DNA from: Seminavis robusta
Lineage: Eukaryota > Bacillariophyta > Bacillariophyceae > Naviculales > Naviculaceae
Length of the DNA stretch: 33,117 bases
Direction of reading: 5' to 3'
NCBI GenBank assembly: GCA_903772945.1
Contig: CAICTM010001249.1
Coordinates: forward strand, 1 to 33,117
The notes under the pieces are model-generated. The model was not told where the DNA came from, made no database searches, and saw only the letters and a list, made by a program, of their open reading frames with translations. The position numbers and the translations under genes were made by a program. Of the stretch, positions 1-9,212 are shown one piece after another (the stretch's first letter is position 1; every line of letters starts with the position of its first letter).

Positions 1-316
1 TCCAATTTTCGGGGTGTTTGGGGACACCTGGCAACACTGCCACGACCTTGTTGGTGTTTTCTTCCTTTTCCACACAAAAATGCTCTTCCAACAATGATGA
101 CCGACCACGACTCAATGACGGGGGGGCACTCAGAGATCGTCGACGCAAACGTCGCCCTAAGCGTCGGAGCGCCGATTCTTGGCGCTCTGGTTTCATCATG
201 GGAGGCGGTGTCGCGGGTGGTGGTGAAGTGTTGCTGCGAGCGGCTTCGACTTGGGCTGCCACAGCAGCGGCATGAGAGAGACTGCGGCTAGGCTCATCTG
301 CTATTCGTGGCGCCAT
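1..316 (-). CDS. N-terminus of an unrecognised protein, running off the left edge
   Basis: The minus strand is open without a stop from the ATG at 316-314 to the window edge, giving 105 residues. The ATG context is good, with A at -3 and G at +4. The N-terminus is Ala/Ser/Pro-rich (residues 1-40), followed by a strongly basic stretch with many Arg (about 45-70) and then a Glu/Lys-rich part ending near the edge with VLPGVPKHPENW. I see no domain signature, signal peptide or membrane segment. The basic low-complexity start could be a disordered tail or a nuclear or organellar signal. The rest of the gene lies outside the window, so function cannot be judged. Sparse stops in one frame over 316 bp plus a good initiation context make it a likely real gene. 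Confidence 0.55.
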   Translation of the reverse strand, partial: MAPRIADEPSRSLSHAAAVAAQVEAARSNTSPPPATPPPMMKPERQESALRRLGRRLRRRSLSAPPSLSRGRSSLLEEHFCVEKEENTNKVVAVLPGVPKHPENW

Positions 317-978
317 CTTGTCGTGAACGGTTGGTTGTCTGTGCTGACTGTGGCGATGTGGCGATTCGATTCTCTTCTCTTCACCAATTTATTGGAATGA
401 AAGCAGCTTGGCTTCGATAGTCGTTGTCTTCCTTGACAAGCACTCACGCAAGTACTTGATACTGCAGATTGTCTTGAAAGTAAGTGTAGTTGTTCAGATT
501 TGATTCTTGTGACGGAAGTGATCTCTGATTGCAGCTTCTTCTTCCTTTGCCCCAATTGCAAGCATTGCCTCGTTTGCTCTTGCGAGATTCGTGACGAGAC
601 GGCAACTGTCCAAAAAATGGGCAAGTGGGTTCGTACTTTGTAGATTTTATATTTAGCGAATGAACGTACGGTAAAGACTGAGTCGAGTCCCGCGTGTCAG
701 GGATCCAACTACATACAGTGTGTTCCAATGACGGGGTGCCCTGACAAAAGATGTCATCTGTTGTGCTTCCCAAGTCCATGCGGCCAGGAAGGAGAAGGCA
801 GACTATACATACATGCACATCGTGCCCGATAACATACAAGAAAAACAGGATCATACCATATGGCTACCGTAGCTATAATAGCTGGCTAGTAGAAGGCTCC
901 GGGTGTTGATGACAGGCAGACAGATTAATTACAACATTTCACTCCCTCTCATCTTGATCAGGACTACATTGTAACTTT
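317..978. other. Intergenic: upstream of the left-edge gene and downstream of mS33
   Basis: This 660 bp stretch lies between two minus-strand genes. It should hold the 3' end of the mS33 transcript and the promoter and 5' UTR of the left-edge gene. Reading frames of 100-136 codons on the minus strand overlap each other, lack any domain signature and look accidental. I see no clear TATA box or repeat. Confidence 0.4.
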
Positions 979-1618
979 CTATTTCTTGGATCTCTTTCCA
1001 GATCCCTTTTTGGGTGGTCCTTTGCCCTTTCTTCTCATGAACTCTCGTTTGACATGTCTTCTCTCTTGTAACTCTGTCATGAATCCCTCTGGGTGGGCCT
1101 GTTTTATAATGACAAAACAGAAAACAATGGTTGACTTATTAGCAAACTGCAAACGCTTAGGCAGCAGGCATTTATCTCCAACAGCCTCGCTACAACACTT
1201 CAATTTCTTGTACATGTAGCACACTCACCTTTCTTGCGTATTTGTCAATAGGTTCATCGTAATATCGGTTCAGGTAGACCCCTTGGAGTGACTTTTTTGT
1301 TTTCTGATGGCCCGTTCGAACACCCAGGTTGGGAAAATAGCCAAAGATCTCTTGTTGGACCTTGTTGACCTCTCGTCGCAGAGTTGGATAGGTCTGGTAC
1401 AGTTTGCGAGTTGTCAACCCCGCGGCTTTCGATGAGGCCATTGCTGATACTTTACTATACTGGTACTTTATCAATTGAGTTACTGTAGAATGAACCTCTT
1501 CGTTTGTTGCTGTGGCGATGCTGTCTACCTGATCATCAGAGAGAAAGGAGGAGCCGTGTACAAGCCGTCGCTGCCGATGCAAGGTGTGGCGTTGTTGCGT
1601 TGTTGTGTCAGTGGCCAT
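979..1618 (-). CDS. Mitochondrial small-subunit ribosomal protein mS33 (MRPS33-like), two exons
   Basis: A structural protein of the mitochondrial ribosome small subunit. Exon 1 is 1618-1229 (130 codons) and exon 2 is 1098-979 (39 residues plus TAG). The 130 bp intron 1228-1099 has donor AAG|GTGAGT and acceptor ACAG|GCC in phase 0. Splicing joins DEPIDKYARK to AHPEGFMTELQERR. The basic tail with KGKGPPKKGSGKR is the typical mS33 ending (family members end in a Lys/Gly/Pro-rich tail), and the Y..P.D region upstream also fits. The predicted 169 aa are longer than animal mS33 (about 106 aa); the extra is an N-terminal extension rich in Thr, Gln, His and Arg, plausibly the mitochondrial presequence. 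I chose the ATG at 1618 (ACCATGG context); an upstream in-frame TTG is not a likely start. A second ATG-free extension is not needed. Confidence 0.8.
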
Positions 1619-2248
1619 GGTCTTCACTTGCAAACAAAACTCGCCCAGGTGGGAGGTGCACGTCTTGCTGTCTTCTGTATGCCATAACAGGGCGCTCAGT
1701 TGCTCAACCCCCCGCTGGATCCTTGACGGTCACAAAAGATCTTGCTTCTCAAAAGCAAAGCTTTCTCGAATTTCAACAATGCATACACCCTTGGAAACAA
1801 TATGCATCACCGCGACTAACCATTACTGGTCCCATCTCTCGAATCCATCATTACTGGTCCCATCCCATCTCTCAAAGTTCCTGATCTTACTCGTGGTGGT
1901 TGCTGCTCTTTTGGTTCCATCCAGTCAGGCCTTCCCACAGCATCCTCTCCTCACTGCCACCAGGGACCATCATTGCCATGCCCCAAGACGACCATGGGGT
2001 GTTTTATCCATGGCCCTGACAACGATTAGACCCTTTTGTCCGTTTCGTAGTGTTGAGGGAACAACATTGGATGCTCCCATGGGCGGCATGCTAGAAGAGG
2101 CTCCGGATTTTGCAACCGAACTGACGTGCTTCAATGGGACAAACTTCCGATCCTGAACGACTCCGTGTTGTGGCCAATGGATTGGATCGCGCCATCGCTC
2201 AATGGGAAACTCTCGTGACCCGTTTACACATGAGTGGAGACTTTCAAA

Positions 2249-2268
2249 CCAAGGAATACCAAGGAATA
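2249..2268 (+). repeat. 10 bp tandem duplication that breaks the reading frame
   Basis: The 10-mer ccaaggaata occurs twice back to back at 2249-2258 and 2259-2268. Removing one copy restores continuity from GDFQTKEY to AKLTQAH, so this duplication is one of the disabling lesions of the surrounding pseudogene. Confidence 0.85.
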
Positions 2269-2461
2269 CGCCAAATTGACCCAAGCGCATTTGAATGTAC
2301 ACGGACAATCTGTGACACAATTTGGTGCCATGATGCGATTGCAATCTGCCTGTATGCGGGCAATGGCCGACAATACACCTCCAACCCTTCCACCACCGGA
2401 TGTTGATCACACCAAACTCATGGCTGAAGCCGAAGCTAACGCCAACAAACCATAGCCCTCC

Positions 2462-2524
2462 ATGTCGGCCATGACTGCCGTGACTGCCATGACTGCCGTG
2501 ACTGCCATGTCAGCCGTGACTGCG
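2462..2524 (+). repeat. Short tandem array with an 18 bp unit
   Basis: The unit atgactgccgtgactgcc is repeated with small variations (atgtcagcc, gtgactgcg). In frame it would encode alternating M-T-A and V-T-A triplets. It lies just after the premature TAG of the pseudogene and looks like an expanded stretch of the original coding sequence. Confidence 0.7.
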
Positions 2525-2891
2525 GCAGAACAAATTTAATTACGAGCCAACTATTTGAGGAGGCCACACTGAATCACGTTGTGAAAGAAGAATATGAACG
2601 AGTCTTTCGAGATCGTCAAAATTTGATTGAATTTGGAGCCAAATATATATGATACCTTTGATCCACTGGTGACATTGGCGTTTCTCGATCAGATTGAAGC
2701 CATTGAAGAACGATGGAGTGTCTTTTCCCGAGATTCTCACTCATGGGAGCTCGCAATGACACCTAAATTTTCAACAATGCAATGGCTAATTGTAAAGCAT
2801 GGGCATAACAGAACAAGATTATCGAACATTGCTACGCAAGTCACACGATATCATGCGACAAGAAGCCGAAAGAGGCCAAGTGGGGCGATGA

Positions 2892-3507
2892 AAAATAATT
2901 AAAATGAAAATAGACTTGCGGAAAAGAGAAGAGGAGATTGACGGTAGGGAAATGGAAGGGATGAAGGATTGAAAGAAAGAAGGATTTTTTCTTCATGGAT
3001 GTTGAATGGATGCTAAGGTTGGCAAGCAAGAATGGACTAAAAAGGGACGGATAGATGCCTTAGGGTACAGTGTGTAGGACAAGACCAGCCAGATAAAATG
3101 TAGAAAAAGTAGATTGAGTCAAGCATTGTAATGCAGTTCTGAGTAATTCTTTTTTTGTCTTCTTCTCCACAAGCACTGCACATCCCATGATTATTTTGGA
3201 GCAAGAAGTTTTTAGTCTCTGGGCAATGCGAGCCACACAAACCTTGAATTGATGATACTGATAACAGCTGTAAATGTTTCTCTGCTGCCAGAGAAACTTG
3301 CCGAGAAGTCGTAATCCATCTCCCTTCAGAATAGAGGCCTGGCATCCAAAACCATGCAGTACATTTCAGTGGGCCCAGTTATCGCATTAGTTCCCAGAAG
3401 GTCATACCACAAGCAGTCTGCAAGCTACAAAATGCTATTTACCTCACAAAAATGGCACTCTCCCGGAGCCTTCAAATATATAATAATACATGCACTATAT
3501 AATGACA
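2892..3507. other. Intergenic, no gene recognised
   Basis: This lies between the DUF1825-like pseudogene and the end of the armadillo-type gene. The first part (2900-3000) is purine-rich on the plus strand (GAAAGAAAGAAGG-like). A minus frame at 3345-3037 contains several Cys residues but starts and ends without support, and I do not call it. The end should include the 3' UTR of the minus-strand gene that stops at 3508. Confidence 0.35.
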
Positions 3508-4374
3508 TTATCTCATGGTATCTGCAGGATGAGTCCCATCTACCCCCAGAGCCTCCAATGCTTGCCGCGCACCCCATGCAGCGTTTGGATGTTGGAGTGC
3601 TTGAACCATGGCATCCACAGCTCCCTCTTCGCGGATAATGGCATGATTTTCGGGCTGGTCCATTGCCAAGCTGATCAATGTCGTGCAAACACAGAGTTGC
3701 AAACTGGCATGATGCCGCATGGCTTGTACCATGAGCCCGACACCGCCCCGTTGACAAATTTCTTGTTGGACCGTTCCGCCCGGAAGTGGTTCAAGGGCAG
3801 CAACATTTTGAAGCGTTTCGCAGGCGCATTGCTGCAATCGTTCGTAGCGAGGAAATCGAGACATGGCCTCCAGTACCAGTTGAATCCCTTGCAGATGGAC
3901 CAATTCTTCCGCATCGGCATCTTCATAGCAAAGCACCCATAATTTCTCCAAGGCGAGGCATTGGAGGTGGGGATCCATGGGTAGTGCCCGCATAACAGCG
4001 AGAATGTCGTGAATTTCCACCGATGGATTGGTCAATATTTCATAGGCAGTGGCAGTGGGAGGCTGCTGCTGCGCGTAGACTGCAGGCGTGGCGTGGGTGT
4101 CATTTTCATCCAGTAGCATGCCATCATTGTCAGCGCCTGAATCATAACTCCAATCGTCGTACTCACTATTATCATCGTCAGTATAACCATCGTCGACCGA
4201 AACAGAGGAAGTCTTTGTGATTTCTTTGTGGTTAACAACAGCACATGGAACCATTTGAGCACCGGGGAGATCATCCTTCGGAAGCGTCGTTGGAGGAGCC
4301 ATCATCAGCATCATCTCTGCTTCATCATCATCATCGTAAGAGTTGGAAATATCCAGAATTAGCGCTACCGGCAT
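3508..4374 (-). CDS. Armadillo-type repeat protein with an acidic N-terminus
   Basis: A single-exon frame of 288 aa starting at ATG 4374-4372. Residues 1-115 are low complexity with Asp/Glu runs (DDDDEAE near 14-20, many Asp at 61-92) and are probably disordered. Residues about 118-278 form three helical repeats with the ARM-like pattern: a run starting DPHLQCLALEKLWVL, then a repeat with CACETLQNVAAL, then CVCTTLISLAMDQPENHAII followed by EEGAVDAMVQALQHP. Each has the Gly-containing helix start (QGIQLVLEAM, RGGVGLMVQAM, EGAVDAMVQAL) of armadillo repeats. Proteins of this type act as binding scaffolds; no catalytic residues are expected and the partner is unknown. There is no signal peptide, so a cytosolic or nuclear location is likely. 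The repeat block is short, so this may be a truncated family member, but the frame is intact. Confidence 0.75.
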   Translation of the reverse strand: MPVALILDISNSYDDDDEAEMMLMMAPPTTLPKDDLPGAQMVPCAVVNHKEITKTSSVSVDDGYTDDDNSEYDDWSYDSGADNDGMLLDENDTHATPAVYAQQQPPTATAYEILTNPSVEIHDILAVMRALPMDPHLQCLALEKLWVLCYEDADAEELVHLQGIQLVLEAMSRFPRYERLQQCACETLQNVAALEPLPGGTVQQEICQRGGVGLMVQAMRHHASLQLCVCTTLISLAMDQPENHAIIREEGAVDAMVQALQHPNAAWGARQALEALGVDGTHPADTMR

Positions 4375-6764
4375 CTTGGTTGTCTCTTTGGTTGTTACGG
4401 TGGGCTTTGGAATGGTCTTTCTTTTGATAAGCTTGACGATACAATCAGGACCAACGCGATCGTTTTGTGCTGGTGGTGTAACAAGCGAAACCGGACTTCA
4501 CTGTTTCAGTTGTGAGGAAAATTTTTGGCGCTACTTGGAGTACACCGTGGGCAAAGACCGTGCTTTCAAAAGAGTGAGAGGCCCAAACAGAAAGCAGGAA
4601 AGCAAACTCTTGTCTTGCCAGTCTTCCCACCGCATTTCTATTAGTCGTGCTCCCGATAGATTATAGATTATTGGTAGGGATGACAGTCTGTTTACGTACC
4701 ATATTGCAGCTCTAAGTAAATCCCCGAACTATGCCAATTATTCAGGCATTGATGGTCACAAAGACCTTTCTTATGCCAGGAGACGTAAGTATTGCCTAGC
4801 ACCGTAAGTATTGGGCTTCAATTTCCCTTATAACAGCAGCTACCCAGTATTGATTCAACCTGGCCCAATACGTATACCGATATCGCTTTCTATGTAGATA
4901 TCTGGTTGGGCTGGTTGGGAAACAGTTGAAAATCATTCGATTGTTCAGGCCAGTTTGTTATCTACCTGCTAGCTCTAGCTCACAAGTCATGCTCTCATCA
5001 GTATTGCATTGGGTTGGATGGCTGGGCGGGTCATCAATCGATTAAAAACCCTCCATCTGATTAGTACTACTGGTGGTAGCCTCGCAGTGGCTCCAGGATT
5101 GAATGGTCCAGATGGCATCCTCACCTGCCCCTTTTGCATTTTGCCTCTAATCCTGTTCAGCATCAAGAACTTGGATCCTACCGTATGGCGACTGCCAAAG
5201 CCACTCAGACGCCATGGTGGCTGCGTGTCAACATTACTTACGGTCGGTTCTGTGGGTGGTCAGGCGAAGCCAACAACTAATAACTGGGCTCTGAGCAGTG
5301 CTTACGTACTTACTGCTCCAGTACTAGATTAAACCACTCAGTAAAGTCTCAGTAACTACGAAAGGTGCTCTGAGTGTCTGTTTGGTTTGTAAGGGTAACT
5401 GTAGACTGTAGTCCTACACAGTACGAGTACTCAAATAAGGTCTCCATGATGTAATCTTTTCCTGGATTGGCTTTTAAAAAGCCCAATTATTACAGTAATA
5501 CAAAGCAGGTACGGTCCAGTACTAGCTAGTACTCATAATGCCAAATGCCGAGAACCGAGAAGCTTGGGCTTTTCCTTGTGCGGTGTGCCTTCTGCCTTGG
5601 GCCAGTGACGAGTCGTGGTTGCTCTAACTAAATCACTCCCGAATGGTGTCAAGTCAGGAGAGTTTGGGCAAGCTGAACCATCGACAAGCACCCCGCTAGC
5701 TCTAGGTATTGTGCAGTGTGAAACGCTTTGGGCCTCCTGGCCACGATGGTGCTTTCGTGCTGTCCGGACGCTGTGAATGCTTCTTGTGTGGATATTGGTT
5801 GGGAGTTGGGAATGGTGGATGGTGGAGGCAGTGCAGTGTGTTCTGTTGGCATCTTGGGGACGGCCGTAATGAGCCATTGAATGGTTCTTTTGATTACCGT
5901 ACAAGTAATCGTGGCTGGAACCACCGTATGTATTAGCTAGACCGTGGTACGGACCGGTGGCCCTTGCAATGCACGAGTTTTATCCAGCGCCGTACCCGTC
6001 AATTCTATGATTTGAGTTGTGGGTTGTGGGACCATTGACGCCTTCTGGAGTGAGTCAGTCCGCCCTCTACTTTGTGTACAGGTCAAAGGCTACAGGCAGG
6101 CACCACTATCTGTACCGGGTCTCATATTCTTGCTTTTTGAAATTGAGCTTCGTTTCACGAGGACGAGGGGAAACAAGGAGACTGCATTCTTCCAATATGA
6201 GGGAAGGGAGAAAGATGCACATTTTCAGGATCCCTCCCAGCGAGCTAGGCATCAACAATGTTTCCAGAGAAGTACCAGATAAATGGCTGCTGTGCCTTTG
6301 GCTGATACGACAAGAACACCATGGAGCCCTATCTGCTGTAGAGATTGTTTTGATCGAATTACACTAGTATTCGCACTTGTGGAGGGTTGTTTCCGTTGCT
6401 GGGCACCTTTTCCTCGATGAAGAGCAGTGCTTCAGTATTCTTCGTTCCGGACGAGAGCTGCAATGCCCTCTGCCAAATTTTCGCGACCAGTCAAACGGCC
6501 AGACGAGGGAGGCAAGCCCGAGCTGTGCAAAGAGAGTGCATCGGCAGGCAGCACCGAGAAGGAAATGCTGCACCTCAAGACTGAGATGATCACTTCTTTG
6601 ATATTGAATTGAATGAAAATCGAATCGAATCATAAACCCAGGTAATCTTATCACATGCATCATGAAATGAACGTCAAAACAACGTGACCTGCCTGTACCG
6701 GTACATGTATTCAACATGGCACTTTGAAGCTTTCGAGGTACAGTGGCTGAGCTGGTCGACTCAC
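4375..6764. other. Long stretch (about 2.4 kb) without a convincing gene
   Basis: The left end should be the promoter of the minus-strand armadillo-type gene. Frames of 60-123 codons occur on both strands (for example 5009-5332 plus, 5533-5924 minus, 6017-6367 plus, 6364-6717 minus). They overlap one another, differ in composition from nearby genes and show no motif. Between about 5280 and 5540 the sequence is rich in short self-complementary words (AGTACT, CTAGCTAG, GTAC). A short plus-strand run near 6458-6612 has a codon pattern that looks somewhat protein-like, but nothing in it can be identified. No tRNA or other RNA gene was seen. Confidence 0.4.
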
Positions 6765-8624
6765 TCAGGGCACCCCAATCTCACTGTCATATCCAAAGAT
6801 GGCAGTCATGAAATCCCATGCAGCATTCGACTCGCCCTGGACTTGCTTCCAGATAGCACCAAAGAATGATGACATTGCACCAGCAGTGGAGGAACGACCA
6901 ACTTGAGTAACTGGAGGCAGCGGATTCACAATATGAGAGAACGTGGGGTAAGACGTCCTCGAGTAGATGTTGACAGACCCACCAAATGTCGTTGGACCTC
7001 TCTACAGGAACTCCAGGATGCGGTAAACAACATGCTAGAGAGAAAGAAGTGGCAGTGTGCTGCTTAATCTAGCTAATGGTCCGTCCTTCGTGCAACACCA
7101 AATATCGTGTCACTTTGATTGTTCACAGGAGAGCCAACAACAAATCGGTCGCCAGAATGGGAGATTTCCACATCAAGTCCAAATCTAATGAATTCGGGGA
7201 AGCCGCCCAGTTCATCTCCTCTGGATCGGTTGAATTCCACCGATTGCCAATCATTTCCATCGAAACGATACATCTTTGCAAGGCCACCCGCATTTAGCGG
7301 AAAAGGAAGATTAGGAACCAGGTTTGATGAAAAGGCACCAACAACCATTGTCAACCCATCGATCGAAAGGGCAACGGAGCCTCCAAAAAAGGAACCTCAT
7401 TCCGGTCCATCAATGTCACTTGTGATACATGCACCGAAAACATCCATCATTGAGGCATCGTATCTGAAGCAACCACTGCACAAATGCATTGTGACCTACC
7501 TCCCCATTTTTACCAATGTCTCATCTTCACCGCCTCTCCTAAACACTCTCACATGGCCACTATAGATGGAGAATCTTCCAGTGTTGGCAGGACCTCCGAT
7601 GGCATAGATTGAGCCGTCGCCATTGGTAGCCACTGCGTACCCAAATAGGTCGCTGAGTCCCTCTGCCTCCAATGGCCTGCTGGTGGCAAGATATGCACGG
7701 ATCGGAACTGGAAGAAATTCGAACACAAACGCTTGCCCAATGTTGAAGGCAACGCTAGAATCATCACCAGGGGCCCCCACAATCAATCGCTGCCACTCGT
7801 TGGAGAGGGCCACAGACCACCCAAAACCTTCGATGTCACTTACTTCCGTCTCATTCCCGGTGCTATCTCGAAGCAAATTTTCACTCAGATTTTGAATCGG
7901 GGCATACTGGTTCGTCATATTGGGCCAGAAGTTGTACCCATAGACATACACTTCTCTGAGCGTGTTTTAGGCGTACCGGTATGGAGCTCCAACCACCAGT
8001 AGAACTCCATTGTAAGATATAGCAACACTTTGTCCAAAACGATCGCCAGGAGATTCGCCACTAAACACCTGGCGGTTACTCCAGCCATTATTGATGTATT
8101 CCCAGACGCCAACAATGCCAGCGTCCAACCCGGCCGTATCGTCAGCTGCGCAGGCCGTGACTAGAAAGCGTCTATTCGACGAAATCGCCACTGCGCTTGC
8201 AGCCATGCCATTTTGGTCCAGCGGACATGAGATAGCATTGCCTCTCTGAACCCAATCGGTTCCACTGAATTCGATGACCACATGGAACGTGCTGCTTCCA
8301 ACCGCAATGATACTTCCGTCTCCGTTCATGTCGAAGCAAATCCCAAGGCCTGATTCATGGGCAGGTCCATCAATTTGACTTCTAAGTTGAATGAAGCCGT
8401 TTTGGGCCAGGCGGTGTTCCGCATTCGCGCTTTTAAGGATATGCCTTAGGTGGGTGTCTCTATGATGGCGGTGGTTGGCTGTTATGAAAGTTGTTGTGGT
8501 TGTCAACCAGCTTGGTTTGTTGTCATTGCTGCTGTATTGCTTGTAGAACTCAAACAGGAAGATTGTCAACAGCAAGCTCCCAGACAAGAGTGCCAACGCT
8601 ACGAAAGCTCAGAGACAGACGCAT
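6765..8624 (-). pseudogene. FG-GAP / beta-propeller protein gene with three in-frame stop codons
   Basis: One minus-strand frame from about 8608 to 7073 encodes a membrane-anchored propeller. It has a hydrophobic anchor (LLSGSLLLTIFLFEFY), a His/Thr/Arg-rich linker, then seven FG-GAP-like blades. Each blade carries the D-G/S-x-x..V-G-A-P type strand: GICFDMNGDGSIIAVGSS, AVAISSNRRFLVTACA, SVAISYNGVLLVVGAPY, SVALSNEWQRLIVGAPGDD, AVATNGDGSIYAIGGP, SVALSIDGLTMVVGAF and DVEISHSGDRFVVGSPV. The same frame is cut by TAA (7967-7969), TAG (7496-7498) and TGA (7397-7399), with no shift between blades. It also lacks an in-frame ATG: the ATG at 8624 is out of frame and TGA 8611-8609 precedes the anchor. 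A plausible last exon (6997-6765, TFGGSVNIYSR to a TGA) can be joined through a 101 bp GT-AG intron (7098-6998). Such proteins are usually extracellular or lumenal. Called a pseudogene; sequence errors are possible. Confidence 0.7.
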
Positions 8625-9212
8625 CTTTGCTGGATGGAGGCTGCAAAAAGTATGGATGCGGCTAGCTAGGGGATACAGACTAAGCTTTTGGTTCTTGAAA
8701 TTGGGTATTTCTGCGGCGTAGCCATGTCCTGAAGATCGATCCAACAGTCATTGCGATTGACGATTCCAGCCCAAAGTACCAGGTAATCAGTCACCCATTG
8801 CTGCATCGTGCGGTACATATATGATATCTCACATGTCACAGCTCCGGTAGGAACCGGTACTAGTACTGCACCGGTACTGGAACGGGTAACGGAGCACCGC
8901 TGAGATTCAATCAACGTGAGGAATTCCGTAGAAACCCTACCGTAGTAGCCCAAAGTCGTATGAGCTTCCCACCTCGAAATAATTGCATATGGCTCACCCA
9001 CACTCACGTCGCAGGTGACAGCCATGGCCAGCAAAGTGCTGCGCCCATATGAAATAAGTACCAATTATTAGAAAAAAGAGCCTCACTATTCTATCATGCT
9101 GCCAAGGCTTCCGACAGTAGAGGGCCCCAAGTTTGCCGCTTCCTCGAAAGCTCGCAGGGTGCTTCCCGTGATGCCAAATCGCAGATAATACCTGCCAGTC
9201 TTACGGCCAGAT
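8625..9212. other. Intergenic between the FG-GAP gene and the RING gene
   Basis: About 590 bp between two minus-strand genes. A 132-codon minus frame (9064-8666) has no recognisable content. Around 8850-8890 there is a cluster of ACCGGTACT and AGTACT palindromic words like those in the other intergenic regions of this window. The right end should be the RING gene's 3' UTR. Confidence 0.35.

Larger units (their letters stand above)
1779..2891 (+). pseudogene. Decayed plastid-targeted DUF1825-like gene
   Basis: From the ATG at 1779 the first frame gives a hydrophobic signal segment (FLILLVVVAALLVP) ending SSQAFP. This is the diatom bipartite plastid-targeting junction, with Phe after the cleavage site. 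Similarity-like text then continues through several frames: DFATELT, then SDPERLRVVANGLDRAIAQW and ETLVTRLHMSGDFQTKEY, then AKLTQAHLNVHGQSV, then HVVKEEYERVFRDRQNLIEF, then FDPL..LAFLDQIEAIEERW, and finally MGITEQDYRTLLRKSHDIMR ending at TGA 2889-2891. The later part resembles the cyanobacterial/plastid DUF1825 pattern. Visible lesions are a shift near 2128, a 10 bp tandem duplication (2249-2268), a TAG at 2453-2455, an extra atat near 2641 and a shift near 2725. Introns cannot explain these because the breaks are too close together. An intact paralog probably exists elsewhere. Confidence 0.7.

Noticed and set aside
3037..3345. Minus frame with LCGSHCPETKNF and MCSACGEED suggestive of a zinc finger
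   Set aside because: No supported start, no flanking domain and no splice context; could be a relic but cannot be supported.
5533..5924. Two overlapping minus-strand frames of 91 and 123 codons
   Set aside because: Neither has a motif, good start context or plausible composition, and they exclude each other.
7475..7498. Intron explaining the TAG in the FG-GAP gene (AG|GTAGGT ... TGTGCAG)
   Set aside because: It would be only 24 nt long, and it keeps frame, so in-frame nonsense is the simpler reading; other stops remain anyway.
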